The notes under the pieces were generated by a model. That model worked only from the letters and a program-made list of their open reading frames with translations, had not been told where the DNA came from and ran no database searches. Below, one piece after another: positions 37,030 to 46,950 of a stretch of 64,000 bases of DNA. The stretch comes from Paenibacillus sp. FSL K6-0276 (GTDB lineage: Bacteria; Bacillota; Bacilli; Paenibacillales; Paenibacillaceae): positions 1,984,001 to 2,048,000 of the forward strand of contig NZ_CP150276.1 in NCBI RefSeq assembly GCF_037977235.1. The letters run 5' to 3'. The translations under genes were made by a program, and so were the position numbers. Each line of letters opens with the position of its first letter. Position 1 is the first letter of the stretch.

Positions 37030-37248
37030 GTGAAGCGAGTGATGCTGGAAGCTTTGCAGGGCAAAGAGGTAACCATTTATTTTGTAGATGGCTCTAACGC
37101 TAGAAAAGGCATTTTGGAAACGGTAAGTGAGAAGTTCATCAAATATCGAACAGAATTCGAAGAGCTGTATATTCCCATTACTTCCGTTTGTTCCATCACA
37201 CTAGATACTAAAGGACGAGAACGACCCCGTGTAGGATTTGCACAATAA
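37030..37248 (+). CDS. Small conserved-looking protein coupled to clpP
   Basis: This 72-residue protein, 'MLEALQGKEVTIYFVDGSNARKGILETVSEKFIKYRTEFEELYIPITSVCSITLDTKGRERPRVGFAQ' in its core, has a beta-rich pattern with a GILE turn like Sm/LSm or Hfq-like barrels. That fold is an inference. GTG 37030 is the longest start, but GAAGGAG at 37024 fits GTG 37039 or ATG 37042 better. It follows clpP by 9 bases and is presumably co-expressed. The function is unknown. Confidence 0.72.
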   Translation: MKRVMLEALQGKEVTIYFVDGSNARKGILETVSEKFIKYRTEFEELYIPITSVCSITLDTKGRERPRVGFAQ

Positions 37249-37286
37249 CATCATCTGGGCAAAAATAGGGTCAGGGGATGTTTCCC

Positions 37287-38282
37287 CTAACCCGTACTTT
37301 CCCGAATCGCCAAATAATGAGCTACATTTGCATGATGCTGAATACCGGTCTCCCCCTTAATCAGCTTGATTAACGTTCGGGTAGCGGTCATTCCAATCTC
37401 TGTTCCAGAGTATTCTACAGAGGACAACTTGGGTCGAACGACAGAAGCGATGAAGCTATTATCGAATCCGAACACCGCTATATCCTCCGGCACCCGAAGG
37501 CCGTTATCGATCAGGAAATTCATCGCCCCTACAGCCATCCAATCTGTGGAGCAAAAAACCGCAGTAGGTAGCTCCCCGCTATTCTTAATCCGGCGCATGG
37601 CGTCACTTCCATCTTCTACAGCCATACCACTTTCTACTACCCATTCTTCCCTTAAGGTAATGCCTGCATCCATAAGGGCTTGTTGATAGCCACGATATCG
37701 ATCGCCACCTACCGCATTATCTCCAGATACTCGGATCATGGCGATACTTCTATGTCCTTTTTGAATCAGATAAGTAACGGCCTCATAGGAAGCGGTAACA
37801 TTATCCAGATGAACAGAAGGGATCGAATCAATCTGGGATTGCTCTCCAACTAACACGCAAGGTGACCCGGATTTCTGGATAATCTCCAGATGCTCCTTAT
37901 TCGGAACCGAGCCAACATATATACAACCCTCAGTCCCCATATGGTGGAATAAATTCAAATAATGCAGTTCACTTTCAACACTTCCGTCTGTTAATCCGAC
38001 CAAAACATCATAACCATATAGTTCGGCGAGATCACGTATGCCAATATTGAAATCGTCAAGCACGGTATTACTGTTCTGCGGAATAATGACACCAATCAGA
38101 GGGGTATCAGATCTACCTGCTTCTGAACCAATGACATTTGGACGGTAATTAGTTTGTTTAATGGCTTCCAATACACGCTTACGGACTTCCTCGTTCACCG
38201 GTTTGCTGTTATTGACAACCCTTGACACGGTAGCTATCGAAACGTCAGCCATTTTGGCTATATCTTTAATTTTTACCTTCAA
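37287..38282 (-). CDS. LacI-family transcriptional regulator
   Basis: The protein is about 331 residues. The N-terminal helix-turn-helix 'VKIKDIAKMADVSIATVSRVVNNSKPVNEEVRKRVLEAIKQTNYRPN' includes the hinge helix, and the rest is a periplasmic-binding-protein-like sensor ('GVIIPQNSNTVLDDFNIGIRDLAELYGYDVLVGLTDG'). The frame is open to 38354, but similarity starts at TTG 38282; ATG 38294 is an alternative. It is divergent from the GH13 gene. Two identical palindromes in between are its likely operators, so it probably represses the glucosidase until a sugar binds. Confidence 0.92.
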   Translation of the reverse strand: MKVKIKDIAKMADVSIATVSRVVNNSKPVNEEVRKRVLEAIKQTNYRPNVIGSEAGRSDTPLIGVIIPQNSNTVLDDFNIGIRDLAELYGYDVLVGLTDGSVESELHYLNLFHHMGTEGCIYVGSVPNKEHLEIIQKSGSPCVLVGEQSQIDSIPSVHLDNVTASYEAVTYLIQKGHRSIAMIRVSGDNAVGGDRYRGYQQALMDAGITLREEWVVESGMAVEDGSDAMRRIKNSGELPTAVFCSTDWMAVGAMNFLIDNGLRVPEDIAVFGFDNSFIASVVRPKLSSVEYSGTEIGMTATRTLIKLIKGETGIQHHANVAHYLAIRESTG

Positions 38283-38410
38283 GAATATCACCATAACTTT
38301 CCAAGCTTGTATTCGTTCTTGAATATATCGCAAGCATATCACGGATAGCTTCAAGAATCCAAAAGATAGTTATTGACCAGGAAAATAAAAGATCCTATAA
38401 TGAGCGCATA

Positions 38411-38424
38411 GGAAAATATTTTCC
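38411..38424. promoter_or_regulatory. LacI operator, copy 1
   Basis: The perfect 14-bp palindrome GGAAAATATTTTCC lies between the LacI and GH13 genes. Confidence 0.75.
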
Positions 38425-38505
38425 TTTAATTAACCCTGGAAAGATAGATTCTTAGTCGATTATGTTTAGAATTATTATGAAAATCACTAATATGCGAATT
38501 AATTG

Positions 38506-38519
38506 GGAAAATATTTTCC
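38506..38519. promoter_or_regulatory. LacI operator, copy 2
   Basis: An identical GGAAAATATTTTCC lies 95 bases (about nine helical turns) from copy 1, just before the GH13 ribosome site. Two in-phase copies allow looping by a tetrameric repressor. Confidence 0.75.
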
Positions 38520-38554
38520 TGAGAGGGTATGTGAATACGAAGGAGCTGCATTCA

Positions 38555-40276
38555 TTGAACAGAACATGGTGGAAAGAAGCCACAGCGTATCAAATTTACC
38601 CACGGAGCTTTATGGATAGTAATGGCGATGGCGTTGGAGATCTGCAGGGAGTTATCTCAAAACTTGATTATTTACAGGACCTTGGCATCAATGTCATTTG
38701 GATCTGTCCTATTTATAAATCCCCGAACGATGATAATGGATATGATATTTCAGATTACCAGGATATTATGGCGGAATTCGGCAGTATGGCCGACTTCGAT
38801 CAGCTGCTAAACGAGGTTCATGCACGAGGCATGAAGCTGATTCTGGATCTTGTCATTAACCATACTTCTGACGAGCATCCTTGGTTTGTTGAAGCACGTT
38901 CCAGCAAGGACAATGCGAAACGGGATTATTATATTTGGAGAGATCCTAAGGACGGAAAGGAACCGAATAACTGGGAGAGTATTTTTAGCGGTTCGATCTG
39001 GGAGTTCGACCCTGCTACAGAGCAATATTTCATGCATGTGTTCTCCAAAAGACAGCCTGACCTCAACTGGGAGAATCCTGAAGTGCGTCAGGAATTATAC
39101 GGTATGGTCAATTGGTGGCTGGATAAAGGGATCGACGGCTTCCGAGTAGATGCTATTTCACATATTAAGAAAATTCCAGGTCTTCCTGATCTGCCAAATC
39201 CAGAGAATCTTCCGTACGTATCATCCGGTGAGGGTCATATGAATCGGGAAGGAATTCACGATTTTCTACAAGAGCTTAAGCAGGAAACATTTGATCGCTA
39301 TGACATTATGACCGTTGGTGAAGCAAGCGGAGTGAGTGTTGATCAAGCGGAGATGTGGGTAGGCGAGGAACAGGGTAAATTCAATATGATTTTTCAGTTC
39401 GAGCATTTAGCCCTTTGGAATAAGAGCGTCACAGGTGGGTTGGATGTTCTAGAGCTAAAATCAGCACTCTCCCGTTGGCAAAAAGGTCTTGAGGGCAGAG
39501 GCTGGAACGCATTATTTATCGAGAATCACGACCAACCGCGTTCAGTTTCTACTTGGGGGAATGATGGTGAGTACTGGAAGGCGTCGGCCAAATCGCTGGC
39601 TACAATGTATTTCCTAATGCAAGGAACACCATTTATTTATCAGGGCCAAGAAATTGGGATGACCAATGTGCGATTTGATTCGATGGATGATTACGATGAT
39701 GTGGCGATGAAGAACCTGTATCGTTTAGAGACAGAAGCCGGAAAATCACATGAGGAAGTCATGGAGGTCATCTGGAAGAACGGTCGCGACAATTCCAGAA
39801 CGCCAATGCAATGGGATGACTCTGAGAACGCTGGTTTCAGTAGTGGTAAGCCTTGGATGAAGGTCAATCCGAATTATTCGGAGATCAATGTGGAGCGTGC
39901 GAAGCAGGACCCTGATTCCATCTATCATCATTACAAAAAGCTAATCGCACTTCGGGCCGCTAATCCAATTACCGTTTATGGAACCTATGATTTGATTCTG
40001 CCTGAAGATGAACGAATCTACGCTTATACTCGGACACTTGGCAATGAGAAATTGCTGGTCATGTCAAACCTGACTTCAGAGGAGGCACTGTTCGACCTTC
40101 CGTTTGATTTGGAATTCGACTCCAGTGAGTTGCTGTTGAATAACTATGAAGTTGACCCTGCCGAGAAGATCGAGACTGTGGCGTTACGCCCTTACGAATC
40201 TCGTGTGTATATGCTGGTTAACGCACCTGTAGAGCAAGAGGCAATTCGTGAGAGTGTGCCTGCAGCAACTGTTTAA
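38555..40276 (+). CDS. GH13 alpha-glucosidase (oligo-1,6-glucosidase type)
   Basis: The protein is about 573 residues. It begins 'NRTWWKEATAYQIYPRSFMDSNGDGVGDLQGV', and the catalytic nucleophile D199 ('GFRVDAIS'), acid/base E256 ('TVGEASG') and stabiliser D326 ('ENHDQPR') are present. 'GDGVGDLQG' and 'QPDLNWENPEVR' are typical of subfamily 31 (oligo-1,6-glucosidase, trehalose-6-phosphate hydrolase, maltase). There is no signal peptide, so it hydrolyses imported oligosaccharides. The frame is open from ATG 38462, but that would bury the second operator in the gene; GAAGGAG at 38539 points to TTG 38555. No PTS or importer gene is adjacent. Confidence 0.92.
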   Translation: MNRTWWKEATAYQIYPRSFMDSNGDGVGDLQGVISKLDYLQDLGINVIWICPIYKSPNDDNGYDISDYQDIMAEFGSMADFDQLLNEVHARGMKLILDLVINHTSDEHPWFVEARSSKDNAKRDYYIWRDPKDGKEPNNWESIFSGSIWEFDPATEQYFMHVFSKRQPDLNWENPEVRQELYGMVNWWLDKGIDGFRVDAISHIKKIPGLPDLPNPENLPYVSSGEGHMNREGIHDFLQELKQETFDRYDIMTVGEASGVSVDQAEMWVGEEQGKFNMIFQFEHLALWNKSVTGGLDVLELKSALSRWQKGLEGRGWNALFIENHDQPRSVSTWGNDGEYWKASAKSLATMYFLMQGTPFIYQGQEIGMTNVRFDSMDDYDDVAMKNLYRLETEAGKSHEEVMEVIWKNGRDNSRTPMQWDDSENAGFSSGKPWMKVNPNYSEINVERAKQDPDSIYHHYKKLIALRAANPITVYGTYDLILPEDERIYAYTRTLGNEKLLVMSNLTSEEALFDLPFDLEFDSSELLLNNYEVDPAEKIETVALRPYESRVYMLVNAPVEQEAIRESVPAATV

Positions 40277-40292
40277 TTATTATAATAAACGC

Positions 40293-40335
40293 AAGAATGC
40301 CCCTCGGCCAATGGCTGAGGGGCATTCTTTTTTTA
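40293..40335. terminator. Terminator between convergent GH13 and LtaS-like genes
   Basis: AAGAATGCCCCTCGGCC pairs with GGCTGAGGGGCATTCTT over a 3-base loop and is followed by a T run. The A-rich other flank suggests use in both directions. Confidence 0.92.
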
Positions 40336-40347
40336 TGAAATATCAAA

Positions 40348-42234
40348 TTATTTGCTCTGTTCTCCATCATCCGTAGAAGGTAAATCTGGCCGTTGCAGAA
40401 TATAACTTTTAGACATATTCAGGAGTCGCTGGACGGCATCAAATTGCGCTTTTTTCGAACCGCCCTCAGTTTCAGAGCCATCGCTTAGGTTATAGTTATT
40501 TCCATCATCGTAATCGACACCAGTCAAATATAAGCTTGTGTCATTAATAAAAGAACCAGTAGGAAGACAGTGTCTAACAGGTAGCAGATTGGTCTGTTGA
40601 TTCATCAGGTCTTCTCCGAAGTGGAGCTGGTCCTTCATAGAAATCCCTAACAGATTAGCTACAGTTGGTAAGATGTCGATCTGACCGCCGGTTTGTGTAT
40701 ACACAGTAGGTTGGCCTACGCCTGGGGCATGAACAATGAGAGGAACGTTGAACATATCCGTATATCCATATTCGTGTCCGACCATTTCCTCCATTAATGA
40801 TTTCTCATTGCCGTCAAGGGAATACAGTGATACACCTTGATGATCTCCGTAGAAGACAATCACGCTATCTTCCCATAACCCGCTGGACTTCAGTTGGTCT
40901 AGGAATTGTCCCATGGCGTAGTCCGCATAATTTTGGGCTAAAATATAGTCGCCGACAAGGGTTCCTTCGTACCGTTTAGGCAGCGTCATTTTAAATTTAG
41001 ATTCTGGCATTTTATAAGGGTGATGAGCACTCATTGAGATGACCATTGCATAAAAAGGATCGTCTTCAGCGTCCATTTTGACCAGTTCAGGAACCGTCTT
41101 GGCATACAGAACCTCATCCGAAGATCCAAATGCGATGTGATCATCATCTCCATAGAAGGACTGATCGTAGTATTTATCAAAGCCTAGCACCTTATATAAG
41201 GTTTTGCGGTTCCAGAATTCCACGCTGTTGGTGTGAAAGGTGGCCGTATTGTATCCATTAGCTTTCATCAGCTTAGGCAGGCTCGGAAGTTCCTTAGTCA
41301 TATAGTTGGAGGAAGTGGCTACTTCGTGATGAGGAACATATAGCGATGTATTCACTACAAATTCTGCATCCGATGTTGTCCCTTGCCCCGCATTCGTATA
41401 GAAGTTATTGAAATAATGATCACTTGCTATAAGTTTATTTAGATTTGGAGTCACTTCCTGTCCATCAATGCGTAAGCCAAGCAGGAAATTCTGAAAAGAT
41501 TCCATTTGCACCACAATTAGATTCTTGCCTTGAGCCGCTGCCCAATACTTGGGTGAGACTGGTTCCGTAATCCCTTTTGTAGCGTCCACAGCCTGTTGCG
41601 TAATTTCTTTGCTGTCGATCATTTCTTCCTTTTCCGTGGTGTCGGCAAAAATGGTATATACCTCGTAATTGAGAATCCCCATACTCTCCGCCTTTTTATT
41701 CTCGTTCATACTGGCGTGATTCGGCCAAACATTAAAGACACAGATCGCAAGAGAAACGCTGATAATCCCGAGCAAGGCAGTTCGGTTCATGCGCAGGTTC
41801 ATGCCTCTTTCTTTCCAAATCGCAATGTATTTTGGACGGTACATAAAGAACATGAAGACTACAATATCCACAAAAATGAACAAATAGTAAGGGTCCAGCA
41901 AGGAGTACGTGCTTTCGCCTACTTTGGTTACTTTATCCGCTTGTTCCAAGGCATGATAGGTAGCAATTATTCCGTAATACTTGTAATACATCAGAACGGC
42001 AAAATAAATCACTGAAATCAATAAGTTAGCTATCATGTAATACAGAAACTTCCGCTTGGAAGCCATCCACTCAATGAGTCCAAATACGATGAAGAAGAAC
42101 GGAATCTCTGTAAGCAGCATGCTCCAGTTAGGACCGTCACTAAATACCACGAACCAGGCCACTGCGCATTTTAAGAGCAGGATGAAGCTAAAGATTAGAA
42201 AGGGCTTGTTTTTGATCTGAAAATCTTTTTTCAC
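40348..42234 (-). CDS. Lipoteichoic acid synthase-like sulfatase
   Basis: This 628-residue protein has five membrane segments in the first 190 residues and then an extracellular alkaline-phosphatase/sulfatase fold. The catalytic threonine is in 'NAGQGTTSDAEFVVN', and metal and substrate contacts are in 'ATFHTNSVEFWNRKTLYKVLGFDKYYD', 'MSAHHPYKMP' and 'FYGDHQGVSLYS'. LtaS enzymes transfer glycerol-phosphate from phosphatidylglycerol to the growing lipoteichoic acid chain. A GTG start at 42234 follows AGAGG. It is a housekeeping-type or stress paralogue (compare YfnI, YqgS, LtaS in Bacillus); which one cannot be told. Confidence 0.93.
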   Translation of the reverse strand: MKKDFQIKNKPFLIFSFILLLKCAVAWFVVFSDGPNWSMLLTEIPFFFIVFGLIEWMASKRKFLYYMIANLLISVIYFAVLMYYKYYGIIATYHALEQADKVTKVGESTYSLLDPYYLFIFVDIVVFMFFMYRPKYIAIWKERGMNLRMNRTALLGIISVSLAICVFNVWPNHASMNENKKAESMGILNYEVYTIFADTTEKEEMIDSKEITQQAVDATKGITEPVSPKYWAAAQGKNLIVVQMESFQNFLLGLRIDGQEVTPNLNKLIASDHYFNNFYTNAGQGTTSDAEFVVNTSLYVPHHEVATSSNYMTKELPSLPKLMKANGYNTATFHTNSVEFWNRKTLYKVLGFDKYYDQSFYGDDDHIAFGSSDEVLYAKTVPELVKMDAEDDPFYAMVISMSAHHPYKMPESKFKMTLPKRYEGTLVGDYILAQNYADYAMGQFLDQLKSSGLWEDSVIVFYGDHQGVSLYSLDGNEKSLMEEMVGHEYGYTDMFNVPLIVHAPGVGQPTVYTQTGGQIDILPTVANLLGISMKDQLHFGEDLMNQQTNLLPVRHCLPTGSFINDTSLYLTGVDYDDGNNYNLSDGSETEGGSKKAQFDAVQRLLNMSKSYILQRPDLPSTDDGEQSK

Positions 42235-42584
42235 TCGTTATCATCCTCTCTGGTGCAAAACACACTAAAACCCTGTATAAACCTGTATGTTGTGGGAATC
42301 CGTTGCAATATGCCGATGCTTATTATGCTCTTGAAGTTTTCGTGTGTCAAAAGACGGACGAGAGACCTAGAGCGCAGTAACAAGCGATTTATGGCACATA
42401 AACAGGTGAAATCAGCTTCAATCCTAAACTACAGGTTATATCCGTATAATTTGATTTTAAAAATACCCTTTCTCGCAACTTTACATAATATTCCACAGTC
42501 TGAATAAGGAGAGTGAATACAGCGGAGGCCTCGGTTGGTGCTGACCAACAGTTTGCTCCTCCAATTCTAAAGGAGTGATCTTAA
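42235..42584. other. Intergenic region with a compound hairpin
   Basis: The gap separates the LtaS-like gene from the RCC1/stalk gene. A nested hairpin lies at 42524-42562: GGAGG with CCTCC outside and GTTGGT with ACCAAC inside. It ends nine bases before the AAAGGAG site at 42568, so it could shape translation. Nothing else stands out. Confidence 0.45.
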
Positions 42585-43891
42585 GTGGGAAGAGAAATTT
42601 CAAGCTTTAAGGTTCAGATGAGACGGATATGTAGTGCAGTTGTTGGGGCAGCTATTATCCTAGCTACAGTCTCTTCATTAATAGTTAAGGCGGACAGTGT
42701 TGTGAATTTCCCGGATGAGAAGAAGTTATTGTCTGGCATCACACAACTGGATGCGGGGGATAGAAGTGCTTATGCCATCACTGCGGATGGAACAGCCTGG
42801 GCTTGGGGTGGTGGATATGGCTCTATTGGTAATGGGGCAACCACGCCAGCGTATACTCCAGTCAAAATGCATATCGATCATGTAAAGCAAGTTTCAGGTG
42901 GCGATCGTCATAATTTGATATTGAAAGATGATGGAACCGTGTGGGCTGTGGGAGGGAACGAACATGGACAACTTGGCACTGGAACGCAGTCATTGACGGA
43001 CCTTGTAGAGCCGGTTCAAGTGAAGGGGTTAACGGATGTGAAATCTGTTTCCGCAGGAGGCACACATAGCTTAGCGCTCCAAAGAGACGGAATCGTCTGG
43101 GCGTGGGGAGGCAATGAGCAAGGAGAACTCGGTGACAATTTTGGGAAAAACGGGCTAACACCGGTGCAGGTAAAAGGACTACCCTCTATTTTATCTATAG
43201 CTGCGTCTGGTTATGGAATAATTACACAGATAGGAATCAGGGGGAAACTTTAAAACCGATTCAGATTTCAGGACTCACAGATGTCGTATCGATGACAACA
43301 GACTCCGCAGTGAAAGCCGATGGGACAGAATGGCAGTGGACAGTTGGCGATAAGAATAAGATTAATGTTACGCAGACTAGTGGTATTCAAAATGCAGTTT
43401 CAATTACTAGCGGGCATAGAAATCATTATGTACTCTTAAAAGACGGTCATGTTCTCGCATGGGGAACGAATGAATTCGGACAGACAGGCTTGGGGGTTAG
43501 AGATTTTATGATTAATACGCCTCAGCCCGTGAAAAAATCGATTCAGGTGATGTTGAACAATAATGAAATGGAACTGACCATGCCTCCTTTACTGCTCAAC
43601 AATTCTACGTACGCTCCGTTAAGAGGAATATTTCAGCAAATGGGAGTGAATGTACGCTGGGACGTTCCATCGAGATCAGTTATTGCCATGAAGGAATCTA
43701 CATCTACTACGCTAATCTTAAATTCGGTAAATGGACAAACGACTGTAAATGGAAAAGTGATAGCCACAGATCAAAAACCAGTCTTCATTAATGATAGTGT
43801 ATATGTACCATTAAGACTAATCAGTGAAATGTTAGGTGCTAAGGTAGAGTGGGATGCTGAAGCTTATGCTGTTCAAATCCATTCGAATTAA
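42585..43891 (+). pseudogene. RCC1-repeat/copper-amine-oxidase-N secreted protein, frameshifted
   Basis: From GTG 42585, behind AAAGGAG, a signal peptide (to about residue 37) is followed by RCC1-type repeats ('VWAVGGNEHGQLGTGTQSLTDLVEPVQVKGLTDVKSVSAGGTHSLALQRDG') until the frame is lost near 43210-43253. A second frame ('NYTDRNQGETLKPIQISGLTDVVSMTTDSAVKADGTEW...') continues to 43891. It ends in a copper-amine-oxidase-N domain ('LNNSTYAPLRGIFQQMGVNVRWD...SVYVPLRLISEMLGAKVEWDAE'). Without the shift it would be a complete secreted protein of about 435 residues. A paralogue lies at 52305-53825. Confidence 0.8.
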
Positions 43892-44010
43892 ATAGGGGTA
43901 TTTTGACGTTAAGTATTGATTATATTGGTATGACTAATACAAACAATACTTTTTTTTGAATGGATGGATAATATGATCATTACGCTTGATTTTAAAAGTG
44001 ATACTTCAGA

Positions 44011-44044
44011 AAAGAGCTCCCGAATGACGGGAGCTCTTTATCAT
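44011..44044 (+). terminator. Hairpin after the RCC1/stalk gene
   Basis: AAAGAGCTCCCG pairs perfectly with CGGGAGCTCTTT over a 5-base loop. Confidence 0.82.
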
Positions 44045-44198
44045 TATAATGATAAAGCACGGCTATTGGTTAACCATTAGCCCATCAAAGATTTTTTCCA
44101 CATAGTACTTTCTTCAGCTTTGCGTTAGCTAATGTGATTGTTTCCTGTCAAATAATTAAATCACCACAGAACAACGACACATTGTTTTTTAATCAGTA

Positions 44199-44228
44199 TT
44201 GACTTAACTGGTTTTAATGATTTATAGT
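44199..44228 (+). promoter_or_regulatory. Probable sigma-A promoter of the esterase-MFS unit
   Basis: TTGACT at 44199-44204 is followed after 18 bases by TATAGT at 44223-44228. Confidence 0.5.
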
Positions 44229-44246
44229 GAAATTGCAATAAATTAG

Positions 44247-44287
44247 ACGACTGTATAGACCACGTACTACAGTTGTTTGTTTTTTTG
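44247..44287 (+). terminator. Leader terminator upstream of the esterase gene
   Basis: ACGACTGTA (44247-44255) pairs with TACAGTTGT (44268-44276), allowing one G-T pair, and runs into a T-rich tract. It lies only about 12 bases past the expected start of the 44199-44228 promoter and 150 bases before the esterase start. Confidence 0.55.
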
Positions 44288-44437
44288 CTTGTAGCGCATG
44301 AAGACCAAGTCATCAAGAAGGAGGCATCCACTTCTCAAAATTTAATTACGATTCTCTGTAAGCGAATACATTTTAGCGTTCAACAAGACCGAAAAACATA
44401 AGCGCTGACAATGCAAGAAAGGAAAAGGAAAAGGAAA

Positions 44438-45394
44438 ATGACAAATAGAAAATGGAGAAAAAACGGACCCATTTTAAGTACCGAAAATCAGAGAGGTTAT
44501 TTTGATATCCCCTATGGCACAGCGTCCGACGCTCAAAAGCTAGATATTTGGCTACCTGAAGGAGATGGTCCCTTTCCTGTAATTGTTTCCATACATGGTG
44601 GAGGATTTGTAGCCTGCGATAAACGCCAAAAAGATATGATTGAGCCGATGCTTGAAGGCCGAAATAGAGGGTATGCCATTGTTTCCATAAATTACAGACT
44701 GACGGATGAAGTGATATTTCCTGAACCAGTAAGAGACGTAAAGATGGCCATTCGTTTTATCAAAAAGAATGCTGCCAAATTTCATTTGGATCCGCAAAAA
44801 ATTGCCACTTGGGGTGGTTCCGCAGGTGGTTATTTAGCCCTTATGACAGCGGTTTTTGCTAATGAAACTCTGTTTGATACTGAACAGGATCCCAACAAAG
44901 ATATTCCTACGGACATATCGGCGGTTGTTTCTTGGTATCCGGTTTCCGACTTTTCTCGTTTGGATCACGATTTACAGGTGAATTATATTCTCCAGGAAAA
45001 CTCACTATACGAACCGGTGGATATCAGTGACGAATACGAAGACGTCTTCCCTATCTCAAAGCGCAACGAATTCCCTTTTCATACAAAGGAGGGTGTCTTA
45101 GAGAAGTTGGTTGGAGGTCCCATAGAAGAGTTGGGTCAGCAAGTTAAAAGATTGAATCCTATGAGTTATATCAATAAAGATATTCCAAAGATTTTGTTGC
45201 AGCATGGAGGTGGCGATGATATTACGCCGATGCAACAATCAATCGATTTCGCATTGAAAGTAAATCACCTTTTCGGTAGAGAACACGCTAAGGTTGAGAT
45301 TTTTCCAAATGCTATTCATTCCTCGGTGATATTTGAAACGAAAACGAATATTGGACGTGTTTTGGATTTTATCGATATTGAATTAAAGAAATGA
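44438..45394 (+). CDS. Alpha/beta-hydrolase esterase (BD-FAE/HSL-like)
   Basis: The protein is about 318 residues. The oxyanion motif is 'SIHGGGFVACD' and the nucleophile motif is 'WGGSAGGYLALM'; an acid is likely in 'ILLQHGGGDDITP' and a histidine in 'FPNAIHSS'. It has no signal peptide. Esterases of this type act on acetylated sugars or short-chain esters. The frame is open from ATG 44411, but the A/G-rich GGAAAAGG site places the start at ATG 44438. An MFS exporter follows 180 bases later, so the two may deal with the same compound. Confidence 0.88.
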   Translation: MTNRKWRKNGPILSTENQRGYFDIPYGTASDAQKLDIWLPEGDGPFPVIVSIHGGGFVACDKRQKDMIEPMLEGRNRGYAIVSINYRLTDEVIFPEPVRDVKMAIRFIKKNAAKFHLDPQKIATWGGSAGGYLALMTAVFANETLFDTEQDPNKDIPTDISAVVSWYPVSDFSRLDHDLQVNYILQENSLYEPVDISDEYEDVFPISKRNEFPFHTKEGVLEKLVGGPIEELGQQVKRLNPMSYINKDIPKILLQHGGGDDITPMQQSIDFALKVNHLFGREHAKVEIFPNAIHSSVIFETKTNIGRVLDFIDIELKK

Positions 45395-45574
45395 GTAAAG
45401 AAGTAGATTGATAAATCTCGGATGCGTTGCGAAAAAAGAGTCTCTAGGCATTGAAATGGAGGCTGCAAGATGAACAAACGACAGCAGAAGAACGGGGAAC
45501 GGACTTACCAAAATCATTAAAATTGCATTGTAACTCACTTAAGCTAAGCTGTTCTAGAAGAGGGGGAATAGTAC

Positions 45575-46948
45575 ATGACAGAACTAAACGCAAGCGCAGC
45601 GAAATCTCAAGAATATACTATAAAGAAAGCTGTACCTGTTCTATTATTATTATTTTTATTATGTTTGGTCATCGACGGTTCATTTAAAATTGTTTCGGTA
45701 GATATAGCAAAAGATTTTAATATATCTGCGACGATGGTATCCTGGCAAGCGACCTTAGCAGGACTTGTTTTTGGGATCGGGGCTGTGGTATACGCCGCTT
45801 TGTCCGATACCATCAGTATCCGAAGACTTATTAGTATAGGTATTGTAATAATATGTGTTGGTTCAGTGATGGGTTTTGTTTTTCAACATTCGTATATTAT
45901 GGTTGTTATTTCACGAGTCATTCAAACGATGGGGCTGACATCCGCAGAAACTTTATATGTGATCTTTGTGACTAAACAATTGCCTCTAAATGAACAAAAG
46001 AAATTTTTAGGATTAAGTACAAGCAGCTTTGCATTGTCTCAAGTAATAGGATCCTTGACCGGCGGATACGTTTCTACTTATTTCCATTGGACGACCCTGT
46101 TTTTAGTTTCATTGGTAACTCTATTCATTCTTCCTTTTATTCTGAAATATCTGCCAAAAGAAGAGAAAAGAGGTCTAAATGTCGATGTAACTGGTTTATT
46201 CCTGGTGGGAGTAACTGCAGCAACTCTATTATTCTATATTACTAACTTTAATACTATTTATCTTATAGCGTTTATTGTCGCCCTCGTCCTGTTCTTAACC
46301 TATATCAACAAAAGTTCTAAAGCGTTCATTAGCCTTTCATTTTTCAAAAATAAGCAATTCATTTCTTTGTTATCGATAGTTTTTGTTATTTACTCTGTAC
46401 AATTAGCCTATATCTTTTTGTTTCCATTTCTTCTGGGAAATATTTTCAATATGAGACTTGATACGATTTCGTTACTGCTAATCCCGTCTTTTGTCTTAGC
46501 GGCAACGGTTGGGGCGCTTTCCGGAAAAGTAGCGAAAAAGTTAGGAAGCAAGCAATGCATCATGATAGCAATGTCGGGTATTACCGTTAGTTTGTTGGTA
46601 GGTGCATTCTTTATCGAAAGCTCTGTTATGCTGATCATTTCAATGATTCTATTCGCTTGTTCTTACGCGTTTATGTATGCTCCGTTAATTGATTCATACG
46701 TTGGTACAGTTGGGAAGGAAAAGTCTGGTACCGCGATTGGATTTTACAACTTAATTATGGGTGTAGGCGCTTCTATCGGTATTGCTTATACGGCGGTAAT
46801 GATGGATAAGCCATCATTACAATTGCTTCCTAACATAAATAATCCGGTCGCTTCCGTATACAGTACTATTTTAGTGGTTCTTTCCCTCGTTACGCTTTTC
46901 AGCTTATTCCTGTACTGGGTTTTGGTGGGACGTCTAATTAAGAAATAG
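45575..46948 (+). CDS. MFS transporter (14-helix DHA2-like)
   Basis: This 457-residue protein has about 14 hydrophobic segments. The loop motif '[25 protein letters not shown]' corresponds to motif A, and motif C-like glycines are in '[27 protein letters not shown]'. This agrees with drug:H+ antiporters related to TetA(L) or QacA. The start follows AGAGGGGG. The stop is followed two bases later by a nucleoside phosphorylase fragment. The substrate is unknown. Confidence 0.9.
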   Translation: MTELNASAAKSQEYTIKKAVPVLLLLFLLCLVIDGSFKIVSVDIAKDFNISATMVSWQATLAGLVFGIGAVVYAALSDTISIRRLISIGIVIICVGSVMGFVFQHSYIMVVISRVIQTMGLTSAETLYVIFVTKQLPLNEQKKFLGLSTSSFALSQVIGSLTGGYVSTYFHWTTLFLVSLVTLFILPFILKYLPKEEKRGLNVDVTGLFLVGVTAATLLFYITNFNTIYLIAFIVALVLFLTYINKSSKAFISLSFFKNKQFISLLSIVFVIYSVQLAYIFLFPFLLGNIFNMRLDTISLLLIPSFVLAATVGALSGKVAKKLGSKQCIMIAMSGITVSLLVGAFFIESSVMLIISMILFACSYAFMYAPLIDSYVGTVGKEKSGTAIGFYNLIMGVGASIGIAYTAVMMDKPSLQLLPNINNPVASVYSTILVVLSLVTLFSLFLYWVLVGRLIKK

Positions 46949-46950
46949 TT

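Larger units (their letters stand above)
43892..44437. other. Long intergenic region with two terminators and a promoter
   Basis: It contains a terminator for the upstream gene (44011-44044), a forward promoter (44199-44228), and a second terminator soon after that promoter (44247-44287). A 150-base stretch with no open frame follows before the esterase gene. Confidence 0.6.

Noticed and set aside
42524-42562. Riboswitch upstream of the RCC1/stalk gene
   Set aside because: Only a simple nested hairpin is present; no known aptamer pattern can be matched.
42585-43891. Programmed frameshift in the RCC1/stalk gene
   Set aside because: No slippery heptamer or downstream structure was found near 43205-43253; a mutation or read error is simpler.
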